A stretch of 64,000 bases of DNA from Chaetorhynchus papuensis (Eukaryota > Chordata > Aves > Passeriformes > Rhipiduridae): assembly GCA_013396525.1 (NCBI GenBank), contig VWYX01000348.1, forward strand, positions 682,001-746,000. Reading direction: 5' to 3'. Positions 1 to 13,900 of the stretch are shown here, one piece after another (positions within the stretch are counted from its first letter, which is position 1; each line of letters starts with the position of its first letter). Both the position numbers and the translations under genes were made by a program. The notes beneath the pieces were generated by a model. It ran no database searches and had not been told where the DNA came from. It was given only the letters and a program-made list of their open reading frames with translations.

Positions 1-68
1 GATGGGGATTCAGGCCCTGTGATCTGACCACGGGGATGGGGATTCAGGTCCTGTGATCTGGCCACTGA
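1..68. repeat. 34-bp tandem repeat at window edge
   Basis: Two copies of a 34-bp unit beginning GATGGGGATTCAGG start at 1 and 35, with three visible substitutions near the ends of the second copy. The array is cut by the window start, so its true copy number is unknown. It looks like the end of a minisatellite. Confidence 0.8.
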
Positions 69-3000
69 GCAGACTTGAATTGCCCCCAAAATGCAGAACA
101 GGAAATGTTGCACCAGACCCTTGTTTAACTGTTCCCATCAATTCAACATCCCAGTATTGGCAGATGATACCATTTCAAGGTACAGGGTACCAAAATTCTG
201 TGTTTACACATTTTCCTAGCTATCCCTATGCCTTGAGCATGCTTACCAGACTGCCTGCCTGTATTTGTGTCTGCTTGTGTCCTCCTCTTACCACTGTTTC
301 CCATTAGGATCTTTTCCTCTTTACTTTAAATCCTAATCATGCAACACACAATGTACAGCATAATACATGTTTTTGTGGTTCCAGAGACATTATTAGAAAC
401 AGACTTAGCCATCACTTGCTCTTTAGAAATACATCTGTAGTAACTGATTTCCAAAATGAAGCGAGTTGAGACACATTGATTTGGAGGATGTTCAGCTTAA
501 AAATCCATGACAGGAGGCCACAGGGTGGTTTGTTTTGTTTTTAAGAGGAGAGCGTGCATCACTTTCTGAAAACCCAAGACCAAGTCTCTCAAAATCACTT
601 GTGACTGCTGAAATTCTTGTCCAATAAATAACAATTACCATCCTCATTACTGAGCAAAGGCTGACAGGGAAAGCAGGTTTGCGCCAGAGGGAAAAGAAAC
701 CCTCAGCAGCTAAAGTTGCCAACAATACATTCCTCCTGGCAGATGTCGTCTTCTCCCAGGAGCTGCCGCTGCCACTTTCTACTGGACTGTTTTCTTCTGT
801 TGTTTAATCCCTCTTCAGCAAACACACTGCTCCTCTCCTCCCAGCAGCAGACAGACCACAAGAGCAAGGGTTCATAACTGTACTGTGTCTTCAGGTTTCT
901 CCTTCCTTTTCAAAGTACGGGACTGTGGGACAAGACAGACTTGTCAAGTCAATTAGGAATTGAGGAATGTCAGTTTTGAACTCTACTGTGAAGCAAGCAG
1001 ATCTGCTAAATGACATGCACTGGGACTGAGGGCAAGATGCTTTTTAGCATTCATTACCCTCAGACAGAGAAGCAAACATGCTACCCAGGATTATCAGCAT
1101 ACTTGTATTAAGAGTTAAAACCCAGAGCAGACAGAGTTGATTATGGTTTTTTTAATTACTGCTAAAATTATAAAAACACTAGACAAAATCTTTGTAGAAA
1201 TTGCACCTTTGAAAAGGGTAGATAAAAATTCTGCCTCCATAATGGCAGCAAAATGGAAACTGAAAGAATGTTAAAAAACAGAAAAGAAAAAAACAGAAAA
1301 GAAAAAGAAAAAAAAGATGCAAAGAGAAAATGGCAGAGACTGCAGCGATACTCCGAAGAAACATAAGCTCCATCTAATTTTACAAGAGACTGAGAGTCTC
1401 AATTCCTTTCAGATCATAAAAACCACAAATGGGAGACAGGCATCTCCAACAGCAGCAGGCACAAATGTGATATTCTAACCTCACACCTCTCAGGCTGCTT
1501 ATTATGACATTATTAAATGTAGAACAGCACCCCACTCCAAGGTACCCTACAAAGGCTGTGCTAAACTGACATTCAACTCAGGAAAGAGAGGCACTGGCAG
1601 GAGGCTGCTAACATTACATTACTTCACATCCTTTGGAAGACACATCCAGCAAGGGAAAGGTTATAGCCATAGCCACATTCTCAGATGCCTTGATTCTCAC
1701 ATCTCCCAATTATCTCAACATGATTTTACTGTAATAAGAAACCTGCACACTCATTGCAGGGAACAGCATTGAAACTAGGAGATGGTATCTTTTTAAAACT
1801 GCTATACAAATACGAGGTCGCCAAAAGCTTGCAATTTAAATCTAAGAAATCTCCTTGGTCCCTGCCAACTCACTTAAACACAGTAAGAATTACTAAAAGA
1901 ACTTCATCAGTCATTACCTGTATGTAACATTCACCAGGACAAATCAAAAATGAACACGCATGAAACGATTTCACAACAGATTCTGAAGGGGATGCACTGG
2001 CTTGCGTTCACTGCAGTACAACTAATTTAAAGAAGCCATGACATTGGGTTTTGTGTTAGACAACTCTTGCATAACAGCACAACCTTTCAGGACCCAATCT
2101 CCCACCTATTTTAGAGCCCCCAAAACTACAGAAGTGAAGCTGCCTTCCACTGTACTTCCCACTGTGACTTAAAATATCTTTGCAATAAACAATCACCCAA
2201 ATCAGCTTTGGCACTTAGGGTCCAGCTGCACTTACTGTTCCCACTTCTAGGATCCAATATTTCTCAAGCAGAAAGGTAGAAATAACCTTCTAAGCAAAGT
2301 GTTAAAAAACCTGCACATTCACTCAGAGCAACCCACAGCCAACCATCGCGGTTCTATAGCTTAATGGAGTTGCTTGGGATGACGAGTTTGGGGAAAAGTA
2401 TTCGATAACAATAACAGGCATTTTTTAACTACCTTTGGGAGTAACAGTCTTCTAAAACATGTCATCAGCCTCCTGCTGGCAGCTCTGAAGCATCTCATAT
2501 TGCAAACATCTGACTCTGACAGAAGTTTAACAAGCAGAAGAAAAGCTCTCAGGGCTAGCTATTCAAACAGAAGGGGCTGAAATATAAGCTTTGCTTATAT
2601 TGCACTCTAAGAGACCACTAAACACCTGATTACATGTGTCTTATATGAAATTGCAGCTTTAGAGATAATAATTGCAAGGGCTGCGGGCAGAGGCATGGGC
2701 AGCTTGCACTGGCTGCCAAACTCGAGGCACAAACAAAGCTTTTGTAGGGTGTTCACTCACTCCCTAGAGCCAGAGACCCTCCCAGGAGTTCCTTCATCCC
2801 TTGTGTTTTGACATCTTGCCCGATCCCACAGGATTTCCATCTCCTGTAACCAGCAGCACCTTCTGCAAGAGTAACTGTGTATCTCCTAACAACCTCTGAT
2901 CTCATAGGTCACACAAGAAGCAAAGTGACATTCTTGAGCATCACCATGTCACTTGCCTCCCTACAGCTAAATTAGGAGTGCAGCAGCAGCAGTCTATTTA

Positions 3001-6000
3001 GAGCCAGCATAGCTTCTTGACAGACCCTGAAGGAGAGACATTTCTTACATCTACATCACTGCTCCCCAAAAGACAGGCTTGCACAGAGGAGAAGCTTCAA
3101 TGGGAAGATTTTGCAGTGCTTCACCAAGTTTGTTTTCACACACAGAGCAAACACATAAACATTAAGAGCACAGCACAGGTGGCCAAGCTCCATCACAACT
3201 AGTTTTAAACAGCTTGGCCAGGTTTATCCATTCTGTCACTGGCTGCAGTGACATTCCTGCCTCCTTGAAAAAAGGGAACTTCACTGTGTGCTCTCTCACC
3301 TTGGACTGCAGCATGACTGGTTTCTGAGTCTCCCCTCTCCCACTAAAAGAATTAAGGAACACATATTGTCGTCTTGTGACATTTCTAAAAGGAGGCTCTT
3401 TACCCATGACTGGTTGGAGAAGTACAAGAAAACCCTGCTAGGCCCTGCCTGCAGCATCCTTTGCCTGCCGAGTGGAAGACGCCTCTCCAGCCATGGGCTT
3501 GGCATTGGGAATGAACATCCTGCTGGGATAAGAGGATACAGTGCCACCAGAAAGCACCGGTTAATGGTACAGAAGACTGTAAGTTCAGGGAGACCATTGA
3601 GTTGGGATGGTTGGGAGGCTGGACCAAAGGCACAGCATCAATTATAGAGGGGTGCCACATCATGGAGTGCCACAGGGAACACTGCCACCAGACACAATAA
3701 CCTCAAACTCCCAAACCTCCAGCCCAAACTGTCAGCTCCATCTTTCCATGTCAGTTCTCTGCATACAGACACTTTTTACACAGTATGCTTAGAAACATTA
3801 TCATAGTGATTAATGAGAAAAGAGGAGCTCATCAAATGCTTTATGTTCATTTGTGTCCTCTCAGACAACCGTGGCACAGATAAATTCTAGATATTTGTGG
3901 GGCCTTGACAAACATTCTTAAAACAGCTTTCTGAGATATGTACAATGTGACTGATTGTATGATAATGTAGTTATGGCCACCTCTCCCCAAGACAGTCATC
4001 TTCATGGATATGATTCAAAATGCACAAATATTATCTGAAACCTACACAGGTTTCATAAATCCAAAGTACTTACTGCTAAACATGGAAATAGCTGAAAATT
4101 TTTGGTTCCTACAGTTTCATTCTTGCTGGGCTGTCTCAAGGTTTGTATATGACTGAGCTACATACCAGCTAAATTCTAACATAACAGCAAGAATCATGCA
4201 GGTAATTCAAAAACAGGGTAGTCCAGTGTATTAAACACATTTTGGAATGTCTGGGCTTTTAGCAGTATTTAAGCAAACGCAGACTGTGTGCTTGGCAAAG
4301 ACAGGATTCCAGTGACAAGGACAGAGAATATATGATTTCAGAGAATGATGCTCATATCTCCAAGCTCCATATCTTGAAAGCTATCCATACCTCATTGAGA
4401 AGTCTTACTAATGACTGAAAAGAGGTCTAGATTGTGATAGCACCAGATTTCCTAAAAACAGATGTGACCTTTGAGTTTTGTTAGATTGCAAGCCCAGTTG
4501 ATCCCTATCCTGAAATCAGCAAAACTTAAACCATATCACTTAAGCCATATCAATTAAGCCTGTTAGTCCTTTAGTTCCTGGTCTGACTCAAGACCTGGAG
4601 CACTTTGTGTCAAAAGTGAGAGGGAGAAGAAAAAAGTGAAAGAAAAGAGGCTGATGCCCCATAAGTCATAATGAAACCTTCCAGGCAACGCAGGTATGTG
4701 GGGAGTCCGGGCCAGATACTGAGCCGTCTTTCAATGCCCTTTCCAAGCCTGAAGTCACTCCATCTCCTAGTAGATTAAAATGGGACCCAAGAAAGGCAGA
4801 TCATTCTAAATGGCAGTAATTTAAATCCTCTGCTGCATGGTCCAGGGGAAAAAAAGGAAGGAAAAGGCAAGGGAATCTCTGCAGCCCACATGCAGGTTAT
4901 GGAGCTCTGAAGACACAGAAATCCCAATTGCCCAAAGCAGCACCAAAGGGATTTTATCTTGCGCAGTGTGAGAGAGCATGCAGAATTTAACATCTTATCT
5001 AGTGCCTAATGGTTATGTTTCAAACTACATAGTACCCCTCCAGGCCTGCCAGCTAGTGCACTCCTTGGTAGAGAGTCCTGCGTGGTGGGATTTGATGCAC
5101 ACATTCTGCCTCCATCGCCCTCTGTTCATGCATACTGTTGTTACATTTACCCAGACGCATTTCAGAACCTGGTTGCTCAGTGATCTATAAACTGGTGCTC
5201 ATGATGAGGAAACCAAGGTGCCAAGAAAATAACTGGAAGCTTTACAGGACAGTGGAAAGCAAACTGCAAAGAGCACTTGAGTGACACTTTCTTCCGCAGG
5301 GAATAATGGCATGAGGAAGGTGAGCTGCCCAAAAGTGAGGTTGAAGGGAGCCCCCAAGTCGTCTGGGCAAGGCTGAGAAGCAGACACACCTTCAGGAAGC
5401 TGCTCCCCCGTCAGGCAGCCCTCCCGGGGCAAGGCGGGGGCTGACTGAGACGCTCCCCAGCTCTCTGGGGAACGCCTTGTATGTGCTGCTACCAGTTGCT
5501 GGGGGACACTGACATCGTCTGGGACAGAATTAGAAAACCTTGAGCAGAAGGACAACGTGGTACAAGTGCTAAGTCAGCCGTGTGCTATATGTGGCACACC
5601 AGTTGGTGCCTTCTTTCCCCTTCTTTAGATGCTCATTCCTTTGCCTACTCCTTCAGCAAGGTTTGACTTCAGCCTACGCTGCCCTGTGACTGCTACGTGC
5701 CCCTGGCTGCATTCAGGCTAGCAACACCTTACGCAGCACTTAAAGGAACCAAGAGACAAATCTTCTCTCCAGCCAACAGAGCCCTTCATTTGTCCATGTA
5801 ATCCAACCTTTGTGCCATTATATAAAGCTGTGTCCAGTGTTCACCCATCACTGCCCTATTTCCCACCACCTCCAAATCCTATGGGGCCACTCCTGACTGC
5901 TGGTGACACCCCTGCAGTCAGCTCCAAATATCCTCTCATGCTGTACCCTGCTCTCAGACCACCTTCCTGATGGGGTCCTAAGACCAAGATCCGTAAAACC

Positions 6001-8076
6001 TGCTGACCAGGCAGTTTTTCAGGCTTGACTCTCTTCTGCACAAGTGTCTACAGCTCATCAGGATGTTCTGCAGTTCTGAGCACCTTGGATAGCAAAAGGC
6101 TCTGCTATTTTGTTGAAAGTTGGCTTTCACGCTGTGAGCACTGAAAAGCCAAATCATTAGCAGATTAATTAGGCACTCTGTGGCACACAGCCAGCATTGC
6201 GGCTAAAGCTCAGGCCTTAAAGTTTGCCAGAAGTGGAACCCTGGCTTAATACTTAGACCTTTAATGAAACATTCAAGAATCAAACCAGACAAGCAGTCCC
6301 TCTCTCTCATGGCAAAAATTACACACTGAAGAGAGCACAAGGAACTCTGCAGCATCTTGGTGTGAAAAAATGCACCCCGTCTCCATCAGTTCAAGAACTG
6401 CTCAAGCACAGTAAAATGGATTATATACTCTTTTCAAATCTGTTGTGAATTATGGTAAGTCATATACTCCTGTTAACTGCCTAAATACCCAGTTCCTTCC
6501 TGGATCTTATTAGGTTCTTGGCTTAAAACAATCTTCCAAGGTGTACAATTAAACTGGTGTTGGAAAAAAACATCATTTGCATGTATTAGTCTTAAATTTC
6601 ACTGAACCTCCCTTGTTTGTGCTCAGTAGGCTCCTCCTTGAGTATCCCTGTATTTACATTAGAAAACGAGACCACTTCTCATTTATGGGCTGAATAAAAT
6701 GTGTGTTTGTACCAGGGGACAGCTCCGGACCACTGCAATCTTTCTCAGATTGCTGCTTGCCAGGTGGTGCATGTACACTTGTAATTTTTCCTGCTGACAT
6801 TGCAGCCACCCAGCCTTCAGAAGAGGAACACAGCAAATATTTAACAGCAACAGGTGTCAGATAGGAGCTGATCATAGGAAAGAGAAAACACATTAGCTGA
6901 AATTGTAGCAACTAAGTGTGCATGGGACAGAAGAAAGTCTCCAGGAAAAGAGTGGAATATGCTGACTGTACTTAGGTGTTTGTAAACAGTCTATATTCTG
7001 ACACCTCGCCTGAAAGCAAACCCCCATCAGAGCCGTCTGAGCAACCAACATTTCCCCTGGTACTTGATCTGGTATCCTGCCATGAACTTACCAACAATTC
7101 CACTAAACAAATAGGAAGTTAATTGAATTTTCAGGTATTTTAGACAGCAAAAGGCAAAAGTCTCAAAGGGTGAAACATTATGAAACAGTGCAGAAGCAGC
7201 AGCACTCACCTTTTCTTCCAGCAGCTCCAGGGCTTGCACAGTCCCCTGAAATACAGAGGATCTTGTATTCTACTTCATAGCATGGATTTAAGCCCTCCTC
7301 CCGAAGAAGGGCCCAACTCCCTGGGCTACAAGAAGCCCAAAACAGAGCTCTCCTTTTAAAACTGGAACAGAAAGACAGAAGTCTCAGAGTAAACACACAG
7401 GGATTGGAGTCCAATACAGGTATTCCCATTTCCATTCTGGTGCTGCAATTGATACCACCTCCCTGTGACTTTAGCCTGACAAAAGGAACATATTCCACTT
7501 CAGAAGTGTCAGAATGAATCACTTCAATGATCAGGACATAAAACACACTTCCCTTATGTTAGTTTAACTAAATCCAGCCCAAATGCATAGAAGTTTTGCA
7601 CTGGCCAGAACCATATCCTCATCAATTAAAACAATAAAAACCAGGCAAGCCCCAAGCAAGCTGCCCCTTGTGTCAGTGAGTAGCAGGGCTAATAGTGTCC
7701 TACTTTCAACCAACACCTTTCTCACTACTGAATTTACTGGACCCTAGGGAAACCTGAAGCTCCATCACTGTTCTTTCCCCTCAACATGAATTCTTTTGCA
7801 GGAGAGAAGCATCCATGCACTACCCAGGAGCTGTGCACCCAACAAGGCAGATGCCTATGAATTCTCATTCCCAGCTGCTGCTGCCTTCCCTTGGACATGG
7901 ATCTCAGCAAGTTCTAGCAACCGCAAGGGAGAGTCTGGATTTTTCTCTGGCAATCCTGCTTGCAAAAAGTGGCTGCTAGAAGTGAAAAAGGAGCCTTCCT
8001 GCTGCAGCCCCTGGAACCCACAGCCTAGGGTGAGATGACATAGCAATACCAGAGAACTGCAAACCTCCCATGCAAG
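69..8076. other. Intergenic DNA upstream of MYL1, no gene seen
   Basis: Open frames here are short, overlap on both strands and show no recognisable domain. There is a purine-rich A/G tract at about 1270-1318 and a GC-richer patch near 5380-5500. In the conserved gene order LANCL1 lies on this side of MYL1, but I recognise no LANCL1 exon. Confidence 0.6.
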
Positions 8077-8335
8077 ATCACAGAATCACAGAATATCCTG
8101 AGTTGAAAGGGACCCACAAGGATCACTGAGTCAATTGCTGGCCCTGCACAGGACAGGCCCAAGAATCACACCCTGTGCCTGAGAGCACTGACCAAATATT
8201 TCTTGAGCTCTGTCAGGCTTGGTGCTGTGACCACTACACTGGGCAGCCTGTACCAGTGCTTGACCACCCTCTGAATGAAAATCCTTTTCCTAGTATCTAA
8301 CCCAGTCCTCCCCTGCCACAGCTTCATGCCACAGT
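8077..8335 (-). mobile_element. CR1 LINE, truncated 3' end
   Basis: The + strand reads as the reverse complement of a CR1 3' end. It starts with the duplicated ATCACAGA/ATCACAGA motif (complement of the CR1 terminal short repeat), followed by the familiar stretch GAAAGGGACCCACAAGGATC and the later text around CTTGGTGCTGTGACCAC and CTTCATGCC. CR1 copies are typically 5'-truncated, as here. Similarity fades after about 8335. Confidence 0.85.
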
Positions 8336-10527
8336 CACACATCTCTGCATCACCTGGAATGACTTTGCTCCCCAAGGACATACCCGATGTGTTCCCAGAG
8401 ATGTCTTGGGACACATCCAAGATTGCCAGGCAGATAAACCTGTGGTGTCCTATCCCAGCACCAGAGAACTGACTGGATCCAAATCCTTAACCCAGCAACT
8501 GAAATAAGGACCTGCTGTCCTCCTCCTCTGTACATGTTTTATCTTCTCATCCAATCAACATACAATTATTTTGGGTCAGCACTTCACAAAACTACATTTA
8601 CTGGCAGAATGAAGCACATCTAGACACATCTGCATTCTTACACAGGCCACAATTGTGCAAAAACAACACTAAGTTTGTTCTTTATTCCTGAAATCCTTTC
8701 TTCCTTTAAAAAATATATTTGATGGTGGCTTTCAGGCTTATTTCATTGCAAATCACAGGTGATCATAGAAATTATTAGATCATACCAATTCTTTCTTGCA
8801 ATGAAATTTCTCACAGGTTTAGGGATTCATAAAAATTGGTTTACACTATTTCCATCCAATTACACCTCCAGGATTCATTCTACTGATGGATTCACTGAAG
8901 TTTGGTTTGTGCAATGTAAAACATCAGGATCACTGGAGATGCCCCCCTCAGGTCCCTTGGGGATGACAGCCCACAGGCTCCTGCTAATCAGCATCAGTGC
9001 AGAGAGTCCATGCTACCACCTCCCCAAACAGTTTAGCAGAGCAGGAATCCCTCCATAAAGCACCTTAGAGGCAGCCAGCAGAGCTCATATATCACAGGCT
9101 TTAGACTAAAGGCAGAGAAATAGGAAATAAAGTCTTTCCTGGTCTGCATTCCCTAAAGCAGAGACTGAGGCAAGGCTTCAAATCATATCCATCAGTATAG
9201 GTCTACTGATTCAAAAGGGATGACTCAACTTCCAACAAGTCCCTTGCTCAAGGTCATGGGCTGTAGCAAAGAAGAGATCTGAGCATGATCCTACATAAAA
9301 GTCCACCATTAGCCACTCTCCATCCCTCTTCTTGGTGTGCATATTTTTGGTAAGTTTACCTTCCTTAAAACACATTAATCTAAAATGCAAGTGCTTGGAT
9401 ATCCTGCCAAATTTTGGATGACCAGGCCTTCAAGCTTTTAACTTCTAAGTATAGAACACCCTACAGTATAGTTCATGAAACAGAAACATGGGCCCCATCA
9501 AAGCCTTGCACTTACTAGCACAAAACTTCAGGAATCTTCAGAGTAAATACAAGAGGGATTTCTAGACAAGGGAGGAACAATCAGCACTCCTGGATTTTTC
9601 TGTGGAAAATCTCAATCATATGAACTCAGGGAAACCATCAAGTCTGAAAGAGTTAGAAGCTGTTTTGCTATCATGGAAAAACTCTAGTGAAAGCACAAAA
9701 CCCATCTTCCCCTGAAAGCTGCGTCTCTTGGAGAGCATGGAGAGCAGGGACATCCGTCAGGAGACTGAGGGGTAGAAAGATAAACAAGGGTCACAGGATG
9801 GCAGGCAAACAAGGTGAAAACAGAAGTGTCTCCATTGCCTGATGGCTAGTTTCCAATAATAAATACATTACAAATGGAAACCTTTCAGTGTGGGAAGACA
9901 ACATCCAGCTGTTCTCCATTCTGTTAGAGCACAGCTTATCCGTAGGAGAGGAAAAAGATCAAAGAAGAAGATTAAAGGAAGCAATTTTCGATTTTAAACA
10001 CAGTCTTAATGTGATGGAAAGGAATAGTAAGAACAGCTGAAAGTCACCCGGGGTCAGGTCAGGGAGAGATGCCTTGGCTGAAAGTACTGTGGTGTTTTCC
10101 GTATTTGTCTGCTTTATTTTTAAACGCCCAGAGCCTTTGCTTGAGCAACACTTCCTTGAACAAAAAGGAAGCAGAGAAGGAGAGAGGAGCTGTAGAGAGA
10201 GAGGCAAATGGGGTTTTAAAATTATGATCTCCCCAGCCATGAAAGTCAAAATTACTATTTGAAACTGAATCCTCCTGGAGTACTACACAGGTGTGGGGGA
10301 AAAGGGGCCGGGAGGGAAGGAAAGAAAGAAGATTTATTACTTAAGCAGAACTAAAATTCTGATGAGAAAAAGGACCGTTCAATCCATGCCCAAATTTCAG
10401 ATCAACGGCAGATATGAAGCTGGGCTTGTTGTATTTCCGTCTCCTTTTCATGCATAAAAAAGACAGGCGAGGTGGATTGGGTTTTAAAGGGGAAAAAAGT
10501 CCCTTGATCTCATAAAGCCCTGAACTC
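8336..10527. other. Intergenic DNA, no gene seen
   Basis: No coding exon, RNA gene or recognisable transposon is visible. The distal MYL1 promoter may begin in the last few hundred bases. Confidence 0.5.
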
Positions 10528-10660
10528 TTATATTCCATTTATAGCTCTAGCTAGAATGACATCCCCCTTGATTATCAGGCTGTCCAATCCAGCTGCCTGG
10601 GTCAGGACTGTATGAGGCACTAAGCGAAATATATATATGCCCTTACAGGGTTTAGCACAT
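10528..10660 (+). promoter_or_regulatory. MYL1: MYL1 LC1f promoter
   Basis: An A/T-rich TATA element (ATATATAT, 10631-10638) lies about 220 bp before the LC1f start codon. Upstream are CCATTTATAG at 10535-10544, one base different from the muscle light-chain box CCTTTTATAG as I recall it, and an E-box CAGCTG near 10594. From the TATA box, transcription would start near 10660. The arrangement fits a fast-muscle promoter; the start site itself is inferred. Confidence 0.6.
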
Positions 10661-10732
10661 CGGGTCCTCCTCCAGGGCACAGGGTGTAGCTCATTCTGAC
10701 CACTGCTCCTCTCCCAGGAATCACTTGTTAAG

Positions 10733-10824
10733 TGGTTTTTGTTTGGGTTGGTTGGTTGTTGGTTTGGGTTTTGGTTTTTTGGGGGTTTTTTTTGGTTTTT
10801 TGGGGTTTTTTTTACTTTTTTTTT
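10733..10824 (+). repeat. G/T-rich tract between LC1f TATA box and start codon
   Basis: About 90 bases consist almost only of G and T, with runs GGG, GGG, GGGGG and GGGG separated by T-rich spacers. A two-tetrad quadruplex pattern (GG-TT-GG-TT-GG-TTGTT-GG) sits at 10746-10762. The tract ends in a T run followed by AG, which resembles a 3' splice site. If transcription starts near 10660 the tract lies in the LC1f 5' UTR or in a small 5' UTR intron. Confidence 0.75.
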
Positions 10825-10859
10825 AGGGCACTTTTACTTTCCAGTTTAAGCAACATAAA

Positions 10860-10979
10860 ATGGCACCAAAGAAGGATGTAAAGAAACCAGCAGCAGCTGC
10901 AGCACCAGCGCCTGCACCAGCACCAGCACCTGCACCAGCCAAGCCCAAAGAACCCGCCATCGATCTCAAGAGCATCAAG
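10860..10979 (+). CDS. MYL1: MYL1 exon 1, LC1f-specific N-terminal tail
   Basis: This exon encodes residues 1-40, starting at an ATG with A at -3 and ending phase 0 at GTAAAT. Residues 11-27 are five Ala followed by six Pro-Ala units. The Lys-rich start and Pro-Ala linker form the known actin-contacting antenna of LC1. LC3f lacks it. Confidence 0.95.
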
Positions 10980-13900
10980 GTAAATGGGTGAGCGTGTGCT
11001 GATCACAGACCCACAGGGGAAAGGGGGTAGAGTCCTGGGTAAGAGTTGCAGTGAAGCATTGTGTGTGTTTGGTTCCGGTTTGGGGACTGCAAGGAAATGA
11101 ATGAGTAACCTCAGCTGATGGATTTGCTGACCTGCCTGAGATTTTAACTATTTTAGTAGCTGTAGGGTGTAAGGCATGGCGCATGATTTAACACAGGAGT
11201 GAAGCCTGGGGATGTCAAAAGTGTGTTGGAGTGTGGACCTCAGAACTTTTTCCCCAGTTGGTACCAGTCTCACCTGTTTGGTAAAGATAAACTTTAAAAA
11301 AACCACACAACAACAACAACAACAAAAACAAACAAACAAAAAAAACCCCAACAAAAACACAAACAAACCAAAAAAAGAAAAAAACACCTAAGGTAGGTAC
11401 ATGAGGACAGGAAAGGGATTACTGAAACTTGAAATACGATGTTTTCCCATAACGCTGTACAAAAACCAATCTTTTATAGTTTAAAATTAATTTCCAAATT
11501 TTTGAACCACTTGATGACCTTTTGGTCATGTGCTTTAAGATCAATATGACTTATCTTTAAAAGAAACAAAACCGTTTAAAACAGAGAGATTTGGAAGTTT
11601 TGCCTATTTATTTTTTCATTTGCACTGTACAACAAACAGTTGTGAGACCATGAGAAAGAAAGCCATGGATGGAAGCATTTCAATTGATTTCCTCTCACCC
11701 TTACATGTTTGGTCACAATTTGTAATTTGCTGCAAACTGAAAGCAATAAAGAGAAAGAGTCTTTTGGAGGATTCCCTCTGACTGCACTGCCATTTGTTCT
11801 CATGTCTTTAGATTTTGCATGTCAACCAACATCACTAACCATTGCCCTGACCCTTCAAAGAAAACTCCTCCACTTTGGGAGATTCTTTACTTATGAAAGA
11901 GGAGAGGGAGGCTAAGCAGTTAAGAGATGAAGAGACAGACTAGTTTCTCTGAGTAGGACTATAAATAGTTATTCTGCACCTACCTGACAAGCTGATTGGT
12001 CCCAGGACCAATTTGCTGAATTCTACACAAAGAATCATGCCTATTATGGGTAAAAGAAGGATGAAGAATACTAATAGGACCTATACATGATGACTTGTAT
12101 TTCAGATACCTTAATATATATAGTACCAAGATGTTAAGCCATTTAGCAAAACTTCTCCAAGTTTACTTTAATTTTACCAATCAGTAGTCGGTATTTTTCT
12201 ATAAGAGTATGTATCTTCTCATAAGATTGAAGCTGAAGCCATTGAAAAGAGGGAAAAAAAAAGACCTTTTGAAATACTTAGAATTTTGAAGAGTACATGA
12301 AAAACCCACTAGTATTGAGCATACTGTCTGAAAATTAGATTAGGTCTCACATTGCACTAGATAACGGGGAACCAAGCTACATTTCCTGCTAAATAACTTA
12401 ATAGGATTTGATAGCTTTCTATGTCCAGTTAACCAGGAGAAAATAGAATTTTGAACTCCATTGAACCTAGCTAATCTATCTTTATATAAATAATAATATA
12501 TTGCCAGCTAAAAAGTGTCAGATTGCACTCTGAGGCATCTTTGCAGTTCACTCCTTTACCCAAATGAAATAGCAGCAAGAAATATACACTGGTAGAACAG
12601 AGACACCTCTCCAGGTTTTGTCATGTTCAGACTGATAAAAGAAGATGGAATTTAGGGAGACTATTTTTTGAAAGATATCAGACAATATATTTTCTTCCGG
12701 GTCCCAACCAGCCACTATGGGTTGTTAGCCCTTTTTACATTTTGAGAGTTCAGGCAGTGAAGGGAAACAATTTCATGTTATAAGTAATTTACCTAGGATA
12801 TGTGGCAGAGTCAGGAATCAAAGTTTTCAGAGTCTTAGCCCAGTCCCCCAATTATTTCTCAGTCCTTCCATTCAACCACCAAAGTTTCAGCATGATAAAA
12901 AGTACAGCACCATTTCCAGCAAAACTTTGGAGCCAGGGAGTACTTAAAACTAAGCTTTTGACTGGGACTCAGTGAACAATCCTAACCTGAGGTTCTTTGC
13001 AGTGATTTACCAGACATGAAGACAAAACCTCCATCACTTTAAACAGAGGGATCAATTGGGCTGTGCTTCACTCCTCAGGGAATTAGCAGCCATGCCAGAG
13101 CTTGCTGCTCAGAAGAGGTGACTGGGAATGTCAGGCTACAGTGCCAGGATGATTTGGGGAGCCACACAGCAGGTAAACACACAGAGAGGCTTTGTTAGCT
13201 TTTATAAAGACACAGCCAAGCCCTTTGTTACAGCTGGGGTGGGTAAGGGTAGAGTTGCCTAGCCAGGGCTTACAGCAGGCAAATAAGCCACATTTGGCTG
13301 TGCACTTCATTCTCAGTTGGCATCAGAAGTCATAATAGTCTCCAAAACAAACATGGTGGTTTACAAATATGAGTAGTGATTCTCTTGGTGGTACCTCCCC
13401 ACTCAGATGCCCTTCTTGGCCTATCTTCAGGGAATATGGTTTTCTGAACTTTTTGGTGTACACATTTTGCAACTTTGGCGCTTTTTTTTTATCTCCTTTC
13501 TTAGGAGGACTCAAGCTGGGTCTGTCTATCACCATCAGAAGCTGTGATAAAGCTGTGACAGGCCATTCATTCTTTTCTGTTCTTTATCCATCTCTTGAAA
13601 TTAACCCAATTACAGCAAATATTTGGTGATTTGCTAGTGCCAACAGCATCTTATATAAGATGTTCTATTTTTAAGCAACATCTATTGACTATAAAACTGA
13701 GTGACAGGAATACCCAACTGGTAGACTCAAATCTCTAAACTCAGCCCTTTTACAGCTCATTTGTGGTTACAGCATAACAGCCATAGGAAGAGAGTCAAGG
13801 CAGAGACAAAGAACTTGGTTTTAAATGGAAATGTGAAGGCCTATTTCCCTCTACTCAGGGAACAGCATAAAAACTCCATCCGCTTTGCACAAACCTTTCC

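Noticed and set aside
3288..3647. 119-codon open frame in the upstream intergenic region
   Set aside because: Overlapped by comparable frames on the other strand and without recognisable motifs.
5199..5555. 118-codon minus-strand frame in a GC-richer patch
   Set aside because: No family resemblance; composition explains the lack of stops.
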